The notes under the pieces: generated by a model | Seen by the model: the letters and a program-made list of their open reading frames with translations, nothing else | The model's database searches: none | What the model was told of the DNA's origin: nothing | Assembly (NCBI GenBank): GCA_019421975.1 | Contig: JAHZEE010000058.1 | Location: 1 to 8,840, forward strand | Length of the DNA stretch: 8,840 nt | Reading direction: 5' to 3' | DNA from: Clostridiales bacterium | GTDB lineage: Bacteria > Bacillota > Clostridia > Oscillospirales > Oscillospiraceae | Made by a program: the position numbers and the translations under genes | Part shown: piece after piece, positions 5,740 to 8,840 of the stretch | How positions within the stretch are numbered: the stretch's first letter is position 1 | Layout of the letters: each line of letters starts with the position of its first letter

Positions 5740-6588
5740 ATGGGCTCAGATTTGCTCTTTACCATGAACCTGGTGATCAACTATCTGCTGCTGCTTGGCA
5801 GCACGCGTGTCAGCGGAACGAGCGTTCCAATCTGGCGCATCGCATTGGCGGCCGCCATCGGGGCGCTCTACGCCGTGGGGGTCGGACTGCCCCAGGCGAC
5901 CCCGGTGCGGCGGCGGGGGGGGATGGCGGGGGTGCGGGCGGGTAGGTCCCGACTGGCCGCCGAACGCCGCGTCACGGCGGTCCGGACCATCGGCTGCTAT
6001 CTGGTGCTGAGCCTGGCCCTGTGCGGCGCGGTGGTGGGGGCGGCCCTGCTCTTTGGAAGAAACACGGCCCTGGCCCGCGGGACCTTCCTCTATCCGGTCA
6101 GTTTCCGTGCCTTGGTGCTGATGGCGGGGCTGGCCTATCTGATCTGCCGCTGCTTTTCCGGCCGCGCGGCGCCGCAGCCGGCCATCGAGCGGGCGGTGCT
6201 GAGCCTGGCGGGCAGACAGGTGCGGCTGCGGGCGCTGGTGGACACGGGCAACCGGCTGCGCGACCCGCTGACGGGAAAGCCGGTGCTGGTGGCCAATTGG
6301 GATGTTGCCGCCAAGCTGCTGCCCCAGGCGGCAGCCGGAATTCTGGATCAGGCGGCCTTTCAGGACCCGGCAGCGCTGCTTCCAAAACTTCGGACGCTCT
6401 GCCCGCAGCTGCGGGCATTTTTGGTCCCCTACCATGCGGTGGGGAACAGCGGAATGCTGCTGGCGGTCCGCTGTGATCAGATTCAGGTGGGAAAGATGGC
6501 CACTTGCGGCGCGCTGGTGGCATTTTCTCCGACGACTCTGGATGAGGCAAGACAATATCAGGCGTTGACGGGAGGTATCTGCATTTGA
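5740..6588 (+). CDS. spoIIGA: Sporulation sigma-E factor-processing peptidase SpoIIGA
   Basis: This 282-residue membrane aspartic-type protease sits in the sporulation septum and cuts the pro-sequence from sigma-E after a signal from the forespore. The N-terminal pattern [26 protein letters not shown], then [19 protein letters not shown], fits membrane segments 1 and 2. Residues 84-105 and 116-138 are two more hydrophobic segments. The C-terminal domain has the catalytic signature [21 protein letters not shown] with Asp168-Thr169-Gly170-Asn171, and later [15 protein letters not shown]. Where a further membrane segment is expected (about 56-78) the sequence is arginine- and glycine-rich and the DNA contains eight consecutive G; see findings. 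ATG 5740, preceded by AAGGGG at 8 nt spacing, is preferred over upstream in-frame starts that lie before the terminator. Its stop overlaps the sigE start. Confidence 0.93.
   Translation: MGSDLLFTMNLVINYLLLLGSTRVSGTSVPIWRIALAAAIGALYAVGVGLPQATPVRRRGGMAGVRAGRSRLAAERRVTAVRTIGCYLVLSLALCGAVVGAALLFGRNTALARGTFLYPVSFRALVLMAGLAYLICRCFSGRAAPQPAIERAVLSLAGRQVRLRALVDTGNRLRDPLTGKPVLVANWDVAAKLLPQAAAGILDQAAFQDPAALLPKLRTLCPQLRAFLVPYHAVGNSGMLLAVRCDQIQVGKMATCGALVAFSPTTLDEARQYQALTGGICI
6570..6588 (+). promoter_or_regulatory. sigE ribosome site with TTG start overlapping the spoIIGA stop
   Basis: GGGAGGT (6570-6576) lies inside the spoIIGA end, 8 nt before TTG (6585-6587). The TTGA at 6585-6588 joins the sigE start and the spoIIGA TGA stop, so translation is probably coupled. 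The next ATG (6597) is 20 nt from the ribosome site and would remove part of the pro-sequence. Confidence 0.75.
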
Positions 6589-7289
6589 CAGAGGCAATGG
6601 TTCGGTTCCTGATGCGCATTGGCATCAAGGGAAGCATCTTCTACATCGGGGGCAGCGATGTGCTGCCGCCGCCGCTGCGGCAGGAGGAGGAACAGCAGCT
6701 GCTGCTGCGGCTGAACGAGGGCGACGAGGCGGCCAAGCAGCGGCTGATCGAGCACAATCTGCGCCTGGTGGTCTACATCGCCCGCCGGTTTGAAAACACG
6801 GGGATCAATCTGGAGGACCTGATCTCCATTGGGACAATCGGCCTCATCAAAGCCGTCGGAACCTTCAAAACGGATAAGAACATCAAGCTGGCGACCTACT
6901 CCTCGCGGTGTATTGAGAACGAAATTCTGATGTACATCCGCAAGATCTCCGGCCAGAAGGCGGAGATCTCTCTGGATGAGCCGATCAACACCGACTGGGA
7001 CGGAAACGAGCTGCGGCTGTCGGATGTGCTGGGGACAGAGGGCGACACGGTGATGCGGCCCATGGAGGAGAGCGTGGAGCACGAGCTGCTGCTGCAGGCG
7101 CTCGAAAAGCTCTCGGAGCGGGAACGGGACATTGTGGTGCTGCGCTACGGCCTGGCGGGGAAAAAGGAAAAGACGCAGAAGGAGGTCGCGGACATGATGG
7201 GGATCTCCCAGTCCTATATCTCCCGGCTGGAAAAGCGGATCATGCTGCGGCTGCGGCGGGAGATCACCCGGCAGAGCGCCTGCCCCTGA
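6585..7289 (+). CDS. sigE: RNA polymerase sporulation sigma factor sigma-E (precursor)
   Basis: This 234-residue early mother-cell sigma factor of endospore formation is made as an inactive precursor. The middle is nearly textbook sigma-[35 protein letters not shown] (58-91), [21 protein letters not shown] (region 2, promoter -10 recognition), [21 protein letters not shown], and the region 4 helix-turn-helix [22 protein letters not shown] (197-218). The pro-sequence is short: about 19 residues precede [12 protein letters not shown], against 27 residues removed in Bacillus subtilis; by alignment, cleavage would fall near Phe19-Tyr20. The start is TTG (see separate entry). It directly follows its own protease gene, the conserved spoIIG arrangement, but no sigG follows within the window. 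No clear intrinsic terminator is visible after it; CTGCCC/GGGCAG at 7280-7298 is weak. Confidence 0.96.
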   Translation: MTEAMVRFLMRIGIKGSIFYIGGSDVLPPPLRQEEEQQLLLRLNEGDEAAKQRLIEHNLRLVVYIARRFENTGINLEDLISIGTIGLIKAVGTFKTDKNIKLATYSSRCIENEILMYIRKISGQKAEISLDEPINTDWDGNELRLSDVLGTEGDTVMRPMEESVEHELLLQALEKLSERERDIVVLRYGLAGKKEKTQKEVADMMGISQSYISRLEKRIMLRLRREITRQSACP

Positions 7290-7334
7290 GATGGGCAGAA
7301 AGCGGAAGTTTTTGTGCATTCCGTACAAATCGCC

Positions 7335-7363
7335 TTGCAATCCTGGAAAAGATTGTGTACAAT
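7335..7363 (+). promoter_or_regulatory. dgoD promoter
   Basis: TTGCAA (7335-7340) and TACAAT (7358-7363) are separated by exactly 17 bp, a good sigma-A-type promoter. The predicted start near 7370 gives a leader of about 80 nt. Confidence 0.75.
7352..7363. promoter_or_regulatory. Operator-like palindrome on the dgoD -10
   Basis: ATTGT-GT-ACAAT is a perfect inverted repeat that includes the whole -10 hexamer. The TTGT...ACAA form is typical of operators of the FadR branch of GntR regulators, the branch to which the E. coli galactonate regulator DgoR belongs. Assignment to such a regulator is inference; no regulator gene is in the window. Confidence 0.45.
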
Positions 7364-7399
7364 ATAAGGCAGTTGCAGTAAGATGCAGCGTGCTGTCAA

Positions 7400-7422
7400 A
7401 CAGCGGCGGAGCATGCCGCTGT
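7400..7422 (+). promoter_or_regulatory. Leader hairpin upstream of dgoD
   Basis: ACAGCGGC (7400-7407) and GCCGCTGT (7415-7422) form a perfect 8-bp stem with a 7-nt loop in the dgoD leader, 14 nt before the AGGAGGA ribosome site (7437-7443). No T-run follows, so it is not a terminator; it may stabilise the 5' end. I do not recognise a riboswitch. Confidence 0.45.
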
Positions 7423-7450
7423 GCAGATCACTGCTTAGGAGGAATGTGCC

Positions 7451-8599
7451 ATGAAAATTACGGAAGTCAATACCTTTTTCGTCCGGCCGCGCTGGGGCTT
7501 TGTTGAGATTGTGACGGACGAGGGCCTCACCGGCTGGGGCGAGCCTGTGCTGGAGGGACATACGGCCACGGTCCTGGCCTGTGTACAGGAGATGAAGGAC
7601 TATCTGATCGGACAGGATCCGCAGAACATCGAGGACATCTGGACGACCATCTACCGCGCCGGCTTTTACCGCGGCGGCGGCGTGCTCATGAGCGCCCTGT
7701 CCGGCATTGACCAGGCGCTTTGGGATATCAAGGGCAAGTCCTTCGGCGTGCCGGTCTGGCAGCTGATGGGCGGAAAGTGCCGCGATAAAATGCGCGTCTA
7801 CAGCTGGATTGGCGGCGACCGTCCCAGCGATGTGGGCGCGGCTGCGCTGGAGAAGAAAAATGCGGGCTTCACCGCGATCAAGATGAACGCCACAGAGGAG
7901 CTGCAGATCGTCGACACCTACGACAAGATTGACGCGGTGGCCGAGCGCGTGGCCGCCATCCGCGAGAGCTGCGGCAAGTACTTCGGCATCGCGGTGGACT
8001 TCCACGGCCGGGTACACCGCCCCATGGCCAAGCTGCTGGCCAAGGAGCTGGAGCAGTTCGATCTGATGTTCATTGAGGAGCCGGTGCTCTGTGAGCACAT
8101 GGAGTACTTCCACGAGATCGCAAACAGCTGCAATATTCCCATTGCGACGGGCGAGCGGCTGTATACCATCTACGACTTCAAGCGCCTGATGCACGCCGGC
8201 GGCGTGAGCATCATTCAGCCCGATCTCAGCCATGCAGGCGGCATCACCTCGGTCAAGAAGATCGCCTCCATGGCCGAGGCGTACGATGTGGCCCTGGCGC
8301 CCCACTGCCCGCTGGGCCCGGTGGCGCTGAGCTCCTGCCTGCAGGTGGACGCCACCTGCTACAACGCCTTTATCCAGGAGCAGTCCATCGGCATCCACTA
8401 CAATGTGGGCAAGTCGGTGCTGGACTACATCAAGAACCCGGAGGACTTCCAGTTTGTCGACGGCCATGTGGATCTGCCGAAGGGCCCGGGCCTGGGCACC
8501 ATCATCAACCGCGATCTGGTGGTCGAGGAGAACAAGACGCCGCACAACTGGAAAAACCCCATCTGGCGGCACAAGGACGGCTCCATCGCGGAGTGGTAA
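7451..8599 (+). CDS. dgoD: D-galactonate dehydratase
   Basis: This 382-residue enolase-superfamily enzyme has the same length as E. coli DgoD and is alignable end to end from memory (WGEPVLEG, YRAGFYRGG, GIDQALWDIKGK, QPDLSHAGGIT, APHCPLGP, ending in IAEW). It dehydrates D-galactonate to 2-keto-3-deoxy-galactonate, the first step of the De Ley-Doudoroff route. The Mg2+ ligands are Asp183 (in DFHGR), Glu209 (in FIEEP) and Glu235 (in ATGER), and the acid/base residues are His185 and His285, with Glu310; all are present. A related sugar-acid dehydratase specificity is possible but less likely. The start is fixed by AGGAGG, 8 nt before ATG. It has its own promoter, palindrome and leader. No dgoK, dgoA, transporter or regulator gene is adjacent, so the pathway partners must be elsewhere. 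Confidence 0.93.
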   Translation: MKITEVNTFFVRPRWGFVEIVTDEGLTGWGEPVLEGHTATVLACVQEMKDYLIGQDPQNIEDIWTTIYRAGFYRGGGVLMSALSGIDQALWDIKGKSFGVPVWQLMGGKCRDKMRVYSWIGGDRPSDVGAAALEKKNAGFTAIKMNATEELQIVDTYDKIDAVAERVAAIRESCGKYFGIAVDFHGRVHRPMAKLLAKELEQFDLMFIEEPVLCEHMEYFHEIANSCNIPIATGERLYTIYDFKRLMHAGGVSIIQPDLSHAGGITSVKKIASMAEAYDVALAPHCPLGPVALSSCLQVDATCYNAFIQEQSIGIHYNVGKSVLDYIKNPEDFQFVDGHVDLPKGPGLGTIINRDLVVEENKTPHNWKNPIWRHKDGSIAEW

Positions 8600-8617
8600 C
8601 GCCCGCGTCCGAAGCGC

Positions 8618-8639
8618 CTCTGCCGCCCGCCGGGCAGAG
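8618..8639. repeat. Hairpin just after dgoD
   Basis: CTCTGCC (8618-8624) and GGCAGAG (8633-8639) make a 7-bp stem with an 8-nt loop, 19 nt past the dgoD stop. No T-run follows, so it may protect the transcript 3' end rather than terminate. Confidence 0.4.
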
Positions 8640-8661
8640 CGGAACTCCAGGCATATGAAAA

Positions 8662-8740
8662 GCCCCGCACCGTTAGGCGGGCACCCGTAAGACAGTAAGT
8701 CAAGAAACACAACGCAAAATAGCAACTGTCGTGCGGGATT
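8662..8740. ncRNA. Candidate structured RNA element of unknown identity
   Basis: CCCGCAC (8664-8670) pairs with GTGCGGG (8731-8737). Directly inside, GACAGT (8691-8696) pairs with ACTGTC (8725-8730), so the two stems would stack on one side. The other side leaves a 20-nt GC-rich branch (8671-8690) and an A-rich apical loop (8697-8724). This looks like a compact multi-stem fold. I could match it to no riboswitch or small RNA I know. On the minus strand the outer stem is followed by GCTTTT, so it might instead be a terminator-like element read from the right. Confidence 0.35.
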
Positions 8741-8747
8741 AGGTAAC

Positions 8748-8796
8748 AAAAAGGACACGGAATAGGTGAAAAATCGCCTGTTCCGTGTCCTTTTTT
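8748..8796. terminator. Very long bidirectional intrinsic terminator
   Basis: AAAAAGGACACGGAA (8748-8762) pairs with TTCCGTGTCCTTTTT (8781-8795). Pairing continues through TA/TG and GGTGA/TCGCC to an AAAA loop (8770-8773), giving a stem of about 22 bp with two adjoining G-T pairs or so. A six-T run ends it on the plus strand and five T on the minus strand, fitting dgoD and the convergent right-edge gene. Confidence 0.92.
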
Positions 8797-8799
8797 CGT

Positions 8800-8840
8800 T
8801 TAGCGGCGTTTCTTGCCCTGGCCGCGACTATGCGGCGGGT
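8800..8840 (-). CDS. C-terminal end of a convergent gene (partial)
   Basis: Reading leftward from the window edge, one frame gives PPHSRGQGKKRR and a TAA stop at 8800-8802, five bases from the bidirectional terminator. The basic Gly/Arg/Lys tail is typical of RNA-binding proteins such as helicases or rRNA-modifying enzymes, but 12 residues are too few to identify it. The call rests mainly on terminator placement. Confidence 0.35.
   Translation of the reverse strand, partial: PPHSRGQGKKRR

Noticed and set aside
4209..5780. 523-codon minus-strand open frame opposite DUF951, the repeats and the radical SAM gene
   Set aside because: It spans two real plus-strand genes, a palindromic repeat block and a terminator, and its translation has no recognisable domain.
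7400..7422. Possible riboswitch in the dgoD leader
   Set aside because: Only one simple hairpin is present, with no conserved aptamer core and no terminator or ribosome-site-sequestering partner.
7291..7506. Cysteine-containing small open frame starting right after sigE
   Set aside because: No ribosome site before its ATG; it crosses the dgoD promoter and leader and overlaps the dgoD start in another frame.
8662..8740. tRNA or tmRNA fragment
   Set aside because: No GGTTCRA-type T-arm, no acceptor/CCA arrangement and no recognisable tag-peptide reading frame.
7214..8758. 514-codon minus-strand open frame opposite dgoD
   Set aside because: It is antisense to a complete, catalytically intact dgoD and crosses its promoter and 3' region; a shadow frame.

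Overview
The window looks like chromosomal DNA from a GC-rich, endospore-forming Clostridium-class bacterium, most likely an Oscillospiraceae-type gut organism. The evidence is a spoIIGA-sigE pair, strong AGGAGG-type ribosome sites with occasional TTG starts, a DUF951 gene, a clostridial-type RarA variant, and GC-rich palindromic repeats of a kind common in that group. I see no tRNA, rRNA, CRISPR array, transposase, integrase or phage gene. Taxonomy is inference.

Layout, left to right. (1) The 5' end of nth (endonuclease III) on the minus strand diverges from glyA (serine hydroxymethyltransferase); each has its own extended -10 promoter. (2) glyA and a rarA-like AAA+ ATPase gene (37 bp apart) form a probable two-gene operon. 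(3) rarA converges on, and overlaps by 14 bp, a minus-strand gene for a protein with three S1 RNA-binding domains. A small unrecognised gene with a proline-rich middle lies upstream of it on the same strand, and a 14-bp stem hairpin separates the two. (4) A small DUF951 gene with a TTG start diverges from that unknown gene. (5) About 300 bp without genes (4470-4769) is packed with nested GC-rich inverted repeats. (6) A radical SAM gene with a CX4CX2C cluster motif ends in a strong intrinsic terminator. (7) spoIIGA and sigE follow, coupled by a 4-nt stop/start overlap (TTGA); they encode the sigma-E processing protease and the mother-cell sigma factor precursor. (8) Where many spore formers carry sigG, this window has dgoD (D-galactonate dehydratase) with its own sigma-A-type promoter and a palindrome over the -10. 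(9) A structured tail of about 200 bp follows dgoD: a hairpin, a possible multi-stem RNA, and a very long bidirectional terminator shared with a minus-strand gene that runs off the right edge.

The genes are mostly housekeeping (base excision repair, one-carbon metabolism, replication-fork maintenance, RNA binding) plus one sporulation module and one sugar-acid catabolic enzyme. I found no multi-gene novel system. The most notable signals are non-coding: a perfect 9-bp inverted repeat bracketing the putative -10 and reaching the ribosome site of spoIIGA, a GntR-like palindrome on the dgoD promoter, the nested repeat block, and the structured element downstream of dgoD. In coding sequence, SpoIIGA has an arginine-rich stretch and a run of eight G where a membrane segment is expected.
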